Shown piece after piece: positions 17,367-25,449 of a DNA stretch of 48,043 nucleotides. Position 1 is the first letter of the stretch, and each line of letters starts with the position of its first letter. The stretch lies in assembly GCA_014764515.1 (NCBI GenBank), contig JACXWD010000022.1, positions 1 through 48,043 on the forward strand. The letters run 5' to 3'. Under the pieces are notes generated by a model. That model did no database searches, had not been told where the DNA came from, and was given only the letters and a program-made list of their open reading frames with translations. This stretch comes from Candidatus Polarisedimenticola svalbardensis (lineage in GTDB: Bacteria; Acidobacteriota; Polarisedimenticolia; Polarisedimenticolales; Polarisedimenticolaceae). A program made the translations under genes and the position numbers.

Positions 17367-17479
17367 GGCGAACCTCCGTGCTGCTGGAATTGCAACCGGG
17401 GTGCCACGGCAAAAGAGCCGTTATTTCAAGGAATGTCGACAGTGCGTGTCCTCCAGAGAGGACGCCGGAGGCGAAAAGG

Positions 17480-17506
17480 GCGAAAAGGGGCCTGACCCCT
17501 TTTCGC
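17480..17506. repeat. Perfect 11-bp hairpin GCGAAAAGGGG/CCCCTTTTCGC
   Basis: Arms at 17480-17490 and 17496-17506 pair perfectly around a CCTGA loop, just after the DUF1501 stop (minus strand). A partial extra copy of the left arm (GCGAAAAGGG) precedes it at 17471. It could terminate the DUF1800-DUF1501 transcript or be a REP-like unit. Confidence 0.7.
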
Positions 17507-17508
17507 TA

Positions 17509-18927
17509 CTAAATCTGGATTATGCCCGGCTCCTGAGCCGCAAGTCCGGCGGCGGTGTACCCCGGGAAGACCGTTTCGAGGGAGCCTGGAGCAACACCCA
17601 TGTGGTCCCGCATGATCTCCCAGAAGATCGAGCGGTAGTCGGTTCGTGGCGAAACATACCTGCCGTTGATGGCGAACATGGTGCCGGCCGGCCAGGTGGA
17701 GCCGTCCAGGTTGTAGAGGCCGCCGTTCACATTGCCGCCTTCAACAAACATGCAGGATCCATTGGCATGGTCGGTGCCGAAACTGCCGTTCTCCTTACTG
17801 GTCCGGCCGAATTCGGACATGGTGGCCACCACCGTGTTGTTCCAGACTGACTGGTAGTTCCGGGGGTCGGTGGCGGCGCCGGAAAGGGCGACGCGAACCG
17901 ACTTCAGGCCGTACCCCAGCCAGTTCAACAGATTCGGCTGAGTGCCGTTCTGGCTCCCCTGGTTGGTATGGGTGTCGAAACTGCCCAGTTCGAGGCCGGT
18001 GATCCGGGTCCCGTTGTTGGCGGAGCCTGCATCCTCCAGGAGCGCCAGGGTCGCCACCTTCAGGGAACGGAAGAAGCCGTACGAATTCGTGGCGAACTTC
18101 TTGCCGTTGGGGCCCGAAGGGTCGTCCGGGTTGGTCAGGTCACTGACGGGGAAGAGCGACCACCCGGTGTTCGGGTCTTTTGGGTCCCAGTTGAGCTGAT
18201 CCCAGGAGCGGTACTCGTCCAGGGTATCCACCATCTTCAGGCCGGCATCCTGCAGCAGCGGCCGGTACGGCTCCAGCCCTGAGAGGTCCTGGTACAGACC
18301 GCGCCAGGCGTCGGCGTACTTGGACCGTTTCGGATCGGAATGCAGGTAATCGAATGTATCCGGATTCGCCACGTTGACGTAACTGGTGTCCCCTCGCAGG
18401 ATCGTCGGTTGAACCCCCTGGACGCTCATGACCGGCAGGTCCACACCCTGGTCCAGGGCGGTTTGCTGGATAGTGCGGTACAGCCAGCCCTCGAACAACT
18501 GCTTCTGTGCAGGGTCGCCATTCTCCCAGACCCGCTGCCCGTCGAAATGGGAGTGGGAAGAGTTTTCGTAGCCGACCCGGTGCAGGATCGCCAGGTCCCC
18601 GGCGTTGAACGGGGCCATGAGATCGGACAGGACCGGATGGAGCGAGGCGAACCCGTTGCCCAGGTCCACCGCATCTCCGGGAGCGATATATAGCGTCGGC
18701 CGGTTGGTCGTGTTGTAGTCGGCGTCGCCGTGGGGGATGACGGCATTGAGACCGTCGTTGCCGCCCCGCAGGAAGATGAACATGAACTTCGCGTCCCCCG
18801 CCGCCGCCATGGCATGCCGCAAAAACGGTGTCGGGAACAACGACTGCAGCCCGAACCCGGCCAGGGTCAGGCCGGCGCCGCGCAGGAAGGTTCTTCGGGA
18901 ATGGTCCGCGTGTAAAAGTCTTTTCAT
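17509..18927 (-). CDS. DUF1501-family exported protein (Tat signal)
   Basis: A 472-residue protein with a twin-arginine leader (HSRRTFLRGAGLTLAGFGLQ), so it is exported folded. The body matches the DUF1501 family, which is related to the alkaline phosphatase/sulfatase superfamily. Typical stretches are FMFIFLRGGNDGLNAVIPHGD, SHSHFDGQRVWENG and TMSEFGRTSKENGSFGTDHANG. The biochemical role is unknown. DUF1501 genes almost always follow a DUF1800 gene, as here, where the DUF1800 stop is 10 bp upstream. The ATG has GGGGG about 8 bp upstream. Confidence 0.92.
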   Translation of the reverse strand: MKRLLHADHSRRTFLRGAGLTLAGFGLQSLFPTPFLRHAMAAAGDAKFMFIFLRGGNDGLNAVIPHGDADYNTTNRPTLYIAPGDAVDLGNGFASLHPVLSDLMAPFNAGDLAILHRVGYENSSHSHFDGQRVWENGDPAQKQLFEGWLYRTIQQTALDQGVDLPVMSVQGVQPTILRGDTSYVNVANPDTFDYLHSDPKRSKYADAWRGLYQDLSGLEPYRPLLQDAGLKMVDTLDEYRSWDQLNWDPKDPNTGWSLFPVSDLTNPDDPSGPNGKKFATNSYGFFRSLKVATLALLEDAGSANNGTRITGLELGSFDTHTNQGSQNGTQPNLLNWLGYGLKSVRVALSGAATDPRNYQSVWNNTVVATMSEFGRTSKENGSFGTDHANGSCMFVEGGNVNGGLYNLDGSTWPAGTMFAINGRYVSPRTDYRSIFWEIMRDHMGVAPGSLETVFPGYTAAGLAAQEPGIIQI

Positions 18928-18937
18928 GGCATGCCCC

Positions 18938-20833
18938 CTATTGCTCGGTGTACTGGGCGAAGCCCATCATGAACCCGACGGTTTCCCGGATCCGTGCATT
19001 GGTGTAGTTGGAAACGACACCGTTGTCGTCGGTGTTCAGGTAGTCGATTGCCCGTTGCCGTTCCACCGGCGTCAGAGCGCCGCCGTACAGGGCGTCGGCG
19101 AAAAAGTCGACGATCCCGTCGGCATTGCCCTGGGCGGTGGAGACGCCGTTGTCCGTGAGCAGGGTGATCAGGTCGGTTCCGAAGGTGGAACCTGTCCTGC
19201 TGGTCATATCCAGTGCGAAATTCTGCCTCTCCAGCAGGTTGTTGGTGTCGAGCCAGTCCCCTCCCATCTCCGGCCATCCGGTGGGAACCGGGTTCTGATG
19301 GTAAAGGTGCTGCATCCGGACCAGGTAGTTGCGGACGGTGGAATACCCGTTGGTCTTGCCCCGGGTCGCCCTGAAAGCGGATGCGACATGCTCGAACGGA
19401 TCCTTGACCTTCCCGGCGATGAAATCCGGATCCCGGGCTTCGGCCAGGTTCAGCACCGCCCGGAGCACCTCACGAAGGTCCCCCCTGCCGGCCGGATTGC
19501 CGGTGTTGTTCCACTCCGCCACCACCGCATCGACCATGGCCTGGGTCGGCGTTTCGGTGACGAACCGTTGCAACAGCTTGGTGGAGATGAAGGTCGCCGT
19601 GGACGGATGGTCCGCCAGGGCGTCCAGGGCGAGGTAGACATCGTTCATTCCGGCGATGGTGGGTACCGGGTTGAGGGGATCGGTGTAATCGCAGGTGTCC
19701 GGGATCACCGCTTCGTATGCCGTCCCCTGGAACAGCACCTTCTCCTCGCAGTCATGATTGGCCAGGGTGAAATGCCGCACCCATTCGCCAACCCACTCGT
19801 CCGGTGTATCCAGGCTGCTCCTGGGAGCGCAGACCCCGTTCGGGACGGTGACCTGGGTGCGGTGATGTTTGCATACGCTCCAGCCGGTGAAGATCCTCGC
19901 CAGTTGATCGATCTCGTGGTGGGTGTAGCCGCCGTTGACACCCTGGGTGTGAAGTTCCAGTACCTCCCGGGCGTAGTTTTCGTTCGGCTTCCCGGCTTTG
20001 CTCAGGTGGGTGTCCAGGTAGACGATCATCGGAGGACTGAGAGCCGACGCCTCCAGGATGTCCCGGAAACTTCCGTTGAAGGCAAAGTTCCGGAACTCTT
20101 CCATTTCCTGGTACAGCAGGGTAACCGTTTCCAGGTTGCGGCGGGCGCCGTCGGCGTAGACGTTGAATATCGGCCGCAGCTTGGAGTAATCGTTGTTGAA
20201 ATGGTTGAGCCAGAACAGGGTCGCAGCCCGTTCCAGCTGGTGACGGCTATAGACCGCGTTGACCAGGCTGATGCCCTGCAGCTCGCTGAGGTTGTCCGGC
20301 GGCTCGATCGGGCTCAGGGCGCTGGTCAGCAGGGTGTTGTCCGACTCGTCAATGGAGGCCGGGTCCAGTTGCTCGTCTACGAACCCCTGGAGCCCGAGCA
20401 CAGCCACCCGGTCACGAACGTATTCGTTCCACCCGAAGCCGATCCGGTTGAGCAGGTGGTTCTCTACGACTGCATCACAACCGCCCAGGGTCGGGGAGCC
20501 TGAGGGTCCCTCGCCGGCCGTGTCCGACTCTCCGGTTACCAGGTAGGCCCAGGCCTCGCCTGATGGAGGAACCGCCGGGGTGCCGAAGTTTGCCGATCCG
20601 ATCTCGTTGCCGTGGCAGGCCGGCGGGCGGCCGCCGTTCAAATCGGAAATGCGCCCACGGTAAACGTTGTAATCGTCCGACGCCGGGTCGGCGTCCCAGA
20701 CAAGGTTGTTCACATCCGTGAACCCGAGATTGGCTACCTCACCGGGAACCTGGGCCTGGACCGTGAGAACGGTGGCGAACAGGATAACGGCGACCAGGGT
20801 TATCGGGAACGTGAAGGTCCGATGGCTGCGCAA
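18938..20833 (-). CDS. DUF1800-family exported protein with N-terminal Fn3-like module
   Basis: A 631-residue protein with a signal peptide (about residues 1-27). Residues about 30-115 form a fibronectin-III-like module (LVWDADPASDDYNVYRG, AWAYLVTGE, GEGPSGSPTLGGCD) similar to the C terminus of the MopE-repeat protein at 1-1227. From about 125 the DUF1800 domain begins: LLNRIGFGWNEYVRD, RHQLERAATLFWLNHFNN, NENYAREVLELHTQGVNGGY, EIDQLARIFTGWSV and ISTKLLQRFV. The family is of unknown function and pairs with DUF1501. The start is TTG at 20833, with GGGAGA 4 bp upstream. It is the first gene of the pair. Confidence 0.92.
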   Translation of the reverse strand: MRSHRTFTFPITLVAVILFATVLTVQAQVPGEVANLGFTDVNNLVWDADPASDDYNVYRGRISDLNGGRPPACHGNEIGSANFGTPAVPPSGEAWAYLVTGESDTAGEGPSGSPTLGGCDAVVENHLLNRIGFGWNEYVRDRVAVLGLQGFVDEQLDPASIDESDNTLLTSALSPIEPPDNLSELQGISLVNAVYSRHQLERAATLFWLNHFNNDYSKLRPIFNVYADGARRNLETVTLLYQEMEEFRNFAFNGSFRDILEASALSPPMIVYLDTHLSKAGKPNENYAREVLELHTQGVNGGYTHHEIDQLARIFTGWSVCKHHRTQVTVPNGVCAPRSSLDTPDEWVGEWVRHFTLANHDCEEKVLFQGTAYEAVIPDTCDYTDPLNPVPTIAGMNDVYLALDALADHPSTATFISTKLLQRFVTETPTQAMVDAVVAEWNNTGNPAGRGDLREVLRAVLNLAEARDPDFIAGKVKDPFEHVASAFRATRGKTNGYSTVRNYLVRMQHLYHQNPVPTGWPEMGGDWLDTNNLLERQNFALDMTSRTGSTFGTDLITLLTDNGVSTAQGNADGIVDFFADALYGGALTPVERQRAIDYLNTDDNGVVSNYTNARIRETVGFMMGFAQYTEQ

Positions 20834-20970
20834 GATTCTCCCCCTTCCGGCTTCTGGAGATGCCGTTTCGCTGGAGGAAGGTGAGGCTCAGCAGGTTGGA
20901 GTTGTCGCGGCCCCCCCTCACAACCGATCCACTCTGATACTGCTCTGAGTACGGTCAAACAAAAAAACTG

Positions 20971-21645
20971 TCAAGGTGCGCCAATAATGATGCGGTTCTG
21001 CAGCACCCCCGGCAGGCCACCGATCTCTTCAATCCGGTGGTCCGCATCGAGAAGTTCCGACCGATCACCGTAACCATAGGCGGCGCCCACCGTGACGAGG
21101 TTATTGGACCGGCCGGCCTCCACATCACCGAGGCGGTCCCCTACCATCACTCCGGACACCGCCCCCAGTTCGGAAAGGACCAGGGCGACGTTCTCGATCT
21201 TGGTCGGACGGTGTGCCAGGCAGGCGGTGGACCCGAACCAATCCCGATCCAGAACATGTTCCAGGTTTCCTTCCATGTAACCGGCCATACAGTTGGAAGC
21301 CAGCCCGATGGAATACCCGGCCTCTTTCAACCAGGCCATCGCCTCGGGCACGCCGGGAAACATCCTGCCTTCCCCCGCCGCGAGCCGCGCCTCCTCCCGG
21401 GCCTGCACCCGTTCCAGGATCTCCCTGCAGTTGTCGGCGGTGCGACTCTCTTCGGGCAGAAGGCCGGCGAAGTATTCCGGGGCAGGCAGGCCGACCAGGG
21501 ACCGGACCTGCTCCCGGGTCGGAATGGACGGCTCAAGATTCCTGGCCCGGTAATAATCCCGGAGACCGTCACAGGCGGCGGCCACCGCCAGTCCGGTGTT
21601 GTCCACCAGCGTGCCGTCCATGTCGAAAATGATGATTTTTTCCAC
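20971..21645 (-). CDS. HAD-family phosphatase, phosphoglycolate-phosphatase-like
   Basis: A 224-residue haloacid-dehalogenase superfamily hydrolase. Motif I is FDMDGTLVDN with the nucleophile Asp, motif II is the GLASNC segment, motif III a Lys in HRPTKIENV, and motif IV VMVGDRLGDVEAG. A helical cap lies between motifs I and II. Substrates of this group include phosphoglycolate, beta-phosphoglucose and pyrophosphate; which applies is unclear. I prefer GTG at 21645, which has GGAGG 9 bp upstream. The in-frame TTG at 21654 abuts that site. It diverges from the ccmF-like gene. Confidence 0.88.
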   Translation of the reverse strand: MEKIIIFDMDGTLVDNTGLAVAAACDGLRDYYRARNLEPSIPTREQVRSLVGLPAPEYFAGLLPEESRTADNCREILERVQAREEARLAAGEGRMFPGVPEAMAWLKEAGYSIGLASNCMAGYMEGNLEHVLDRDWFGSTACLAHRPTKIENVALVLSELGAVSGVMVGDRLGDVEAGRSNNLVTVGAAYGYGDRSELLDADHRIEEIGGLPGVLQNRIIIGAP

Positions 21646-21777
21646 GTTTTCCAACCTCCGCGCAAGATTGTCGCATCCCTACGATACAGGACCCGTTGGC
21701 TCCTGTTTATCCGGTGCGAAATCGGTGCTACTGATACATACTGATTGGTCAAATCAGGGACCGGGAGATTAATCGAC

Positions 21778-23979
21778 ATGACCATCGGCACACTGCTTGT
21801 GTACTTCAGTGCGATCTTCGGATTGACCTCGTTCATCGCCGCAATTCGCTGGGCCCGGGGCAACGGGGAATCGGCGTGGACATTCAAGATGTCCTACCAC
21901 GCCATGACCCTGGCGCTGGCCGCAGCCAGCGTCGTGTTGATGGTGGCGATCCTGCGCCACGACTTCCGTTTCGACTACGTCATCGGATACTCCTCGACGG
22001 AGATGCCGCTCATCTATCTTATCTCGGCGTTCTGGGGAGGGCAGCAGGGCACGTTTCTACTGTGGGCTCTCATGGGCGCCCTGATCGGCTACCCGCTGTT
22101 CCGCAAGAGCTCGTGGGAGCCGGCCACGGTAATGGCGTTCTACACTCCGACGATCCTGTTCATGGTCGGCCTGATGCTGGATTCCGGAGCCAACCCGTTC
22201 ACACTGGCGGCACGGATACCGGCAGACGGCAACGGACTGAACCCGCTGCTCCAGGATCCCTGGATGGCGACCCACCCGCCGATGGTGTTCCTCGGTTATG
22301 CCGCCATGACCGTTCCTGCCGTGCTGGCCATGGCCGCACTGATCCGGAGCGAGGAGACCCGTTGGCTGGATGTTGGCTTGCGATGGTCCCTGATCGGGTT
22401 CGTGTCCCTGGGAATCGGAATCATCCTGGGCGGTTTCTGGGCCTACAAGGTCCTGGGCTGGGGCGGCTTCTGGGGCTGGGACCCGGTGGAGAACGCCTCC
22501 CTCGTGCCCTGGATCGTCGTCACCGCCCTGATCCACGGCATCCTGGTGCAAAAGTTCACCGGCTCACTGCGTCGCACCAACCTGGCGCTGGCATTGGGCG
22601 GCTATCTGACGGTGCTGTACGCCACCTTCCTGACCCGCAGTGGCGTCCTGGCCGACTTCTCGGTGCACTCGTTCCCCAAGGGATCGCTGATGCGATGGCT
22701 AGTGGTGATCATGCTGATCGCGCTGTTGACCGCGGTCTGGGGCATGCTCCGCCGCAAGGGACCCGAAGGCAAGGTCATCCAGTGGAACGCAGGCTGGCCC
22801 TTTATCCTGTCCTCCACCGTAGTGCTGTTCACCATCTCCACCGCCATCGTTCTGATCGGCACATCCTGGCCGATCCTGACCTCCTACAACGAGAACCCGA
22901 CCGTTCCCGGTATTCCGTTCTACAACGCCACAGCCCTGCCGCTCTACGTCCTGCTGCTGCTGTTGCTGGGGATCGGGCCGTTCAGCTCCTGGCAGTCCAA
23001 ATGGAACGAGTTGAACAAACGGGTATTCCTCTCCGCCGGTTTGGCCCTGATCGCCACCGTGGCTGCCGGGTTCCTGGGCGGGCACGGTATCAAGTTCCTG
23101 TTGCTGTTTTTCGCCGCATCTTTCGCCCTGATCGGAAACCTGATCCGGTTCGTGGATGTGGCCCGCATACGGTTCATGAATACCGGTGCCTCCATCGCCC
23201 ATATCGGGTTTGCTCTGATGCTGGTTGGGATCGTGGCGTCCTCGGCCTGGGACCGGGAGATGGAGCTCAAACTCCCCCTGGGCCATCCGGTAGACGCCAT
23301 GGACCGGGTGTTCACCTACCGCGGCCATGTGGACGGCTCAGAGCCCAAGGACCAGTGGCGGGTTGCCGTCATGAAGCCGGGCGCCGACGAAACAACCGCC
23401 CTGACCACCATGTACCGCTTCCGCAGCGGCGGCGATTACCAGATCATGCGTAATCCGGCGATTCTCCGCACCCTGGGCCATGACCTGTACCTGGCGCCTC
23501 TCGCCCTCGAGACCGGTAAATCCGAAAAGCCGATGATCCTGCAGAAGGACGAGCCGGTGCAGTTCGACCACGGCACTCTGACGTTCCTGCGGTTCGACAC
23601 GGACAACAATGAAGGCGAGCCCGGCCACATGAAGGTTGACGCCATCGTTCTCCTGACCCATGGCGAGGAGCAGACCGAACTGACCCTGACCATGAAGTAC
23701 ATCAACGGCAAAATGGAAGCGACCGCGATCAAGCTGCCGATCCATGGCGGGGAGAACTCCATCGCCATGAGCCGCATGATGGTCGATCAGGGGACTATCG
23801 AGATCCTGACCGAATCCGGATCCGGCCTTGAAACTCTCGTGGTTTCGGTATCCCACAAGCCGTTGATGAACCTGCTGTGGACCGGGACCATCCTGCTGCT
23901 TCTGGGGTGCACGGTAGCGGCGATCCGCCGCTACATCGACAAACGTGCGGAGGTGGTGGTCCAAACGGTTGTCACCTGA
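21778..23979 (+). CDS. ccmF: CcmF/NrfE-type cytochrome c haem lyase subunit
   Basis: A 733-residue polytopic inner-membrane protein of the CcmF/CcsA superfamily, which delivers haem to apocytochrome c in the periplasm. The WWD haem-handling segment WGGFWGWDPVENASLVPW is at about residue 227, and about 14 hydrophobic segments are present. Flanking His residues in YHAMTLAL, HPPMVFLGY and LIHGIL are candidate haem ligands. The last 200 residues form a periplasmic domain followed by a final span. I chose the ATG at 21778 (GGGAG 10 bp upstream); an in-frame ATG at 21745 lacks one. No other ccm gene is in the window. Confidence 0.9.
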   Translation: MTIGTLLVYFSAIFGLTSFIAAIRWARGNGESAWTFKMSYHAMTLALAAASVVLMVAILRHDFRFDYVIGYSSTEMPLIYLISAFWGGQQGTFLLWALMGALIGYPLFRKSSWEPATVMAFYTPTILFMVGLMLDSGANPFTLAARIPADGNGLNPLLQDPWMATHPPMVFLGYAAMTVPAVLAMAALIRSEETRWLDVGLRWSLIGFVSLGIGIILGGFWAYKVLGWGGFWGWDPVENASLVPWIVVTALIHGILVQKFTGSLRRTNLALALGGYLTVLYATFLTRSGVLADFSVHSFPKGSLMRWLVVIMLIALLTAVWGMLRRKGPEGKVIQWNAGWPFILSSTVVLFTISTAIVLIGTSWPILTSYNENPTVPGIPFYNATALPLYVLLLLLLGIGPFSSWQSKWNELNKRVFLSAGLALIATVAAGFLGGHGIKFLLLFFAASFALIGNLIRFVDVARIRFMNTGASIAHIGFALMLVGIVASSAWDREMELKLPLGHPVDAMDRVFTYRGHVDGSEPKDQWRVAVMKPGADETTALTTMYRFRSGGDYQIMRNPAILRTLGHDLYLAPLALETGKSEKPMILQKDEPVQFDHGTLTFLRFDTDNNEGEPGHMKVDAIVLLTHGEEQTELTLTMKYINGKMEATAIKLPIHGGENSIAMSRMMVDQGTIEILTESGSGLETLVVSVSHKPLMNLLWTGTILLLLGCTVAAIRRYIDKRAEVVVQTVVT

Positions 23980-24068
23980 TCCCAACGTGGAATCAAGAAT
24001 GGTGATGGACGAACTGCACTCGTCCTCTTTCCATAAGGTTTATGATTTCTGACGACAAGGAAAGAGAA

Positions 24069-25238
24069 TTAGAAGGCGTTGACCAGTTCATGATGCCGGT
24101 TGTTCCCCACAGCCGGCGTTTCCATCTTCATCGAGTACAGCGTTCTGTCCATGGCGGAAAGCTTGCGCCGCCACGGAAACAGTCTGCGGCTCAACATCTG
24201 TTTCCAGTCCAGGATACGGTCTGTGAGCCCGACCTCCATTCCGGGTGATCGCCCTTGAGGACACCGTTCCGACTTGTCCTTGCCGAAGTTCCGCCAGGCG
24301 ATAAACACGTAAAGCCGCAACATGATCGCATTGATCCGCCGTCCTTGGGCGATGGTTTCCCGCTTGTGATTTGCGTTGGAGTGACGGATCAGTTTATGCA
24401 GCAGATCCACCGGAAACATCGCCCTGTCACGCACCGCGGCGGACTTGCTTCTCGGATCATGTTTCAGGCGTCGCGGCGGGTTCGGATGAACGTTCATCTG
24501 TAACCTGCCCGAGTCGACATACCGCTGTGCGGCGGTGCGGTAGTCCGGCTTGCCGTCGGTGATCAGGCACAGTTGTTCTCCAGGCCGTACTTTCTTCATG
24601 AGCTGGCGGAGGACCCGTTCGGTCGATCGACGATAGCTTCCGGATGGCAACGGCCCATGTCGTCGGATGAACGATTTCAGGCGGTTAGCCCTTGCCTTCG
24701 ACATTTTTCCGCCGAGCTTGTGGGGTACTGCATCCAAACCGTAGATGAACCAGGACCTGCTTCCCACTGCGGTGGCGACTCCGACCGGCATCTCCTGACA
24801 GAACTGGAAGAATTCAGCGTGGTCCAGAACGACTCCTTCGTCGAGAAATTCCAAATGCTCCAGGGTAAGGGAATGCAGCAGGAGCGCATGCCTCCCGATC
24901 CGGTTGGCCTGGTGCACCACGGTGGTGTGGGAGCAGCCGAGGCTGCGGGCGATCTGCCGCGTGGCACCGCAGGCCACCAGCGCTGCTGCGATCTGCTTCA
25001 GTAGTTTCGGCTTTTTCAGGTAGTAGGTGCCGGAAAAGGTCTGCTGTGAGAATCCGCCTTTGCAGATCTTGCAGCGGAAACGCTGGATGCGCCTGCAGTC
25101 ACTCTTGCGGGAGTAGTACCCGTTTTTCACGTATCGGAAGCTGTCCCATCGATGCGACAGACAGTCCTTCCACGGGCAGAACGACGGTTTGAATCGTCTT
25201 GCCGGAATCCCTTCAACCGGTGTGCGTGGCCAATCCAT
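24069..25238 (-). CDS. DDE-type transposase-like protein with N-terminal zinc finger
   Basis: A 389-residue protein. The N terminus has Cys pairs CPWKDC and CKIC, a putative zinc ribbon. A helix-turn-helix-like segment follows (ATRQIARSLGCSHTTVVHQANRIG). A likely DDE catalytic region follows: VVLDHAEFF near residue 147, LITDGKPDYRTAA near 229, and NHKRETIAQGRR near 303. The C terminus has YVFIAWRNF, as seen in transposases related to IS1-type and similar families. I cannot assign the IS family. No terminal inverted repeats or target duplications were seen on either side, so it may be a solitary or decayed element. The frame is intact. Confidence 0.7.
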   Translation of the reverse strand: MDWPRTPVEGIPARRFKPSFCPWKDCLSHRWDSFRYVKNGYYSRKSDCRRIQRFRCKICKGGFSQQTFSGTYYLKKPKLLKQIAAALVACGATRQIARSLGCSHTTVVHQANRIGRHALLLHSLTLEHLEFLDEGVVLDHAEFFQFCQEMPVGVATAVGSRSWFIYGLDAVPHKLGGKMSKARANRLKSFIRRHGPLPSGSYRRSTERVLRQLMKKVRPGEQLCLITDGKPDYRTAAQRYVDSGRLQMNVHPNPPRRLKHDPRSKSAAVRDRAMFPVDLLHKLIRHSNANHKRETIAQGRRINAIMLRLYVFIAWRNFGKDKSERCPQGRSPGMEVGLTDRILDWKQMLSRRLFPWRRKLSAMDRTLYSMKMETPAVGNNRHHELVNAF

Positions 25239-25449
25239 GGGTCTGCATGGAGCGAGAACGGTGCCAGGATACGATCAGGGAAAAAGGTGACCAGCACAGA
25301 GATGAAACGCCGGCACCTTTAGGAATAGTACCGGTACCCGGGTTACGGTGTCCGCCGGTGGACAGTGCCATGCGCGGAGGATGGCCGCAAAGGCAGGGTC
25401 TGGAGCCGGATATGGCGCATCATCCCCAATCTTCATTCCACGTTGCGGA

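Noticed and set aside
18737-20503. Long plus-strand open frame opposite the DUF1800 gene
   Set aside because: It mirrors a clear family gene, has low-complexity composition typical of GC-rich antisense frames, and contains no recognisable domain. Other long antisense frames (8323-9585 opposite pit, 21876-23453 within ccmF, 1073-2056 opposite the peptidase) were rejected for the same reason.
25239-25449. Possible small gene or regulatory RNA in the largest gap
   Set aside because: The 211 bp between the transposase-like start and the acetate kinase stop has no convincing ribosome site plus frame. The short GTGTCCGCCGGTGGACAGT palindrome-like stretch near 25348 is too weak to call.
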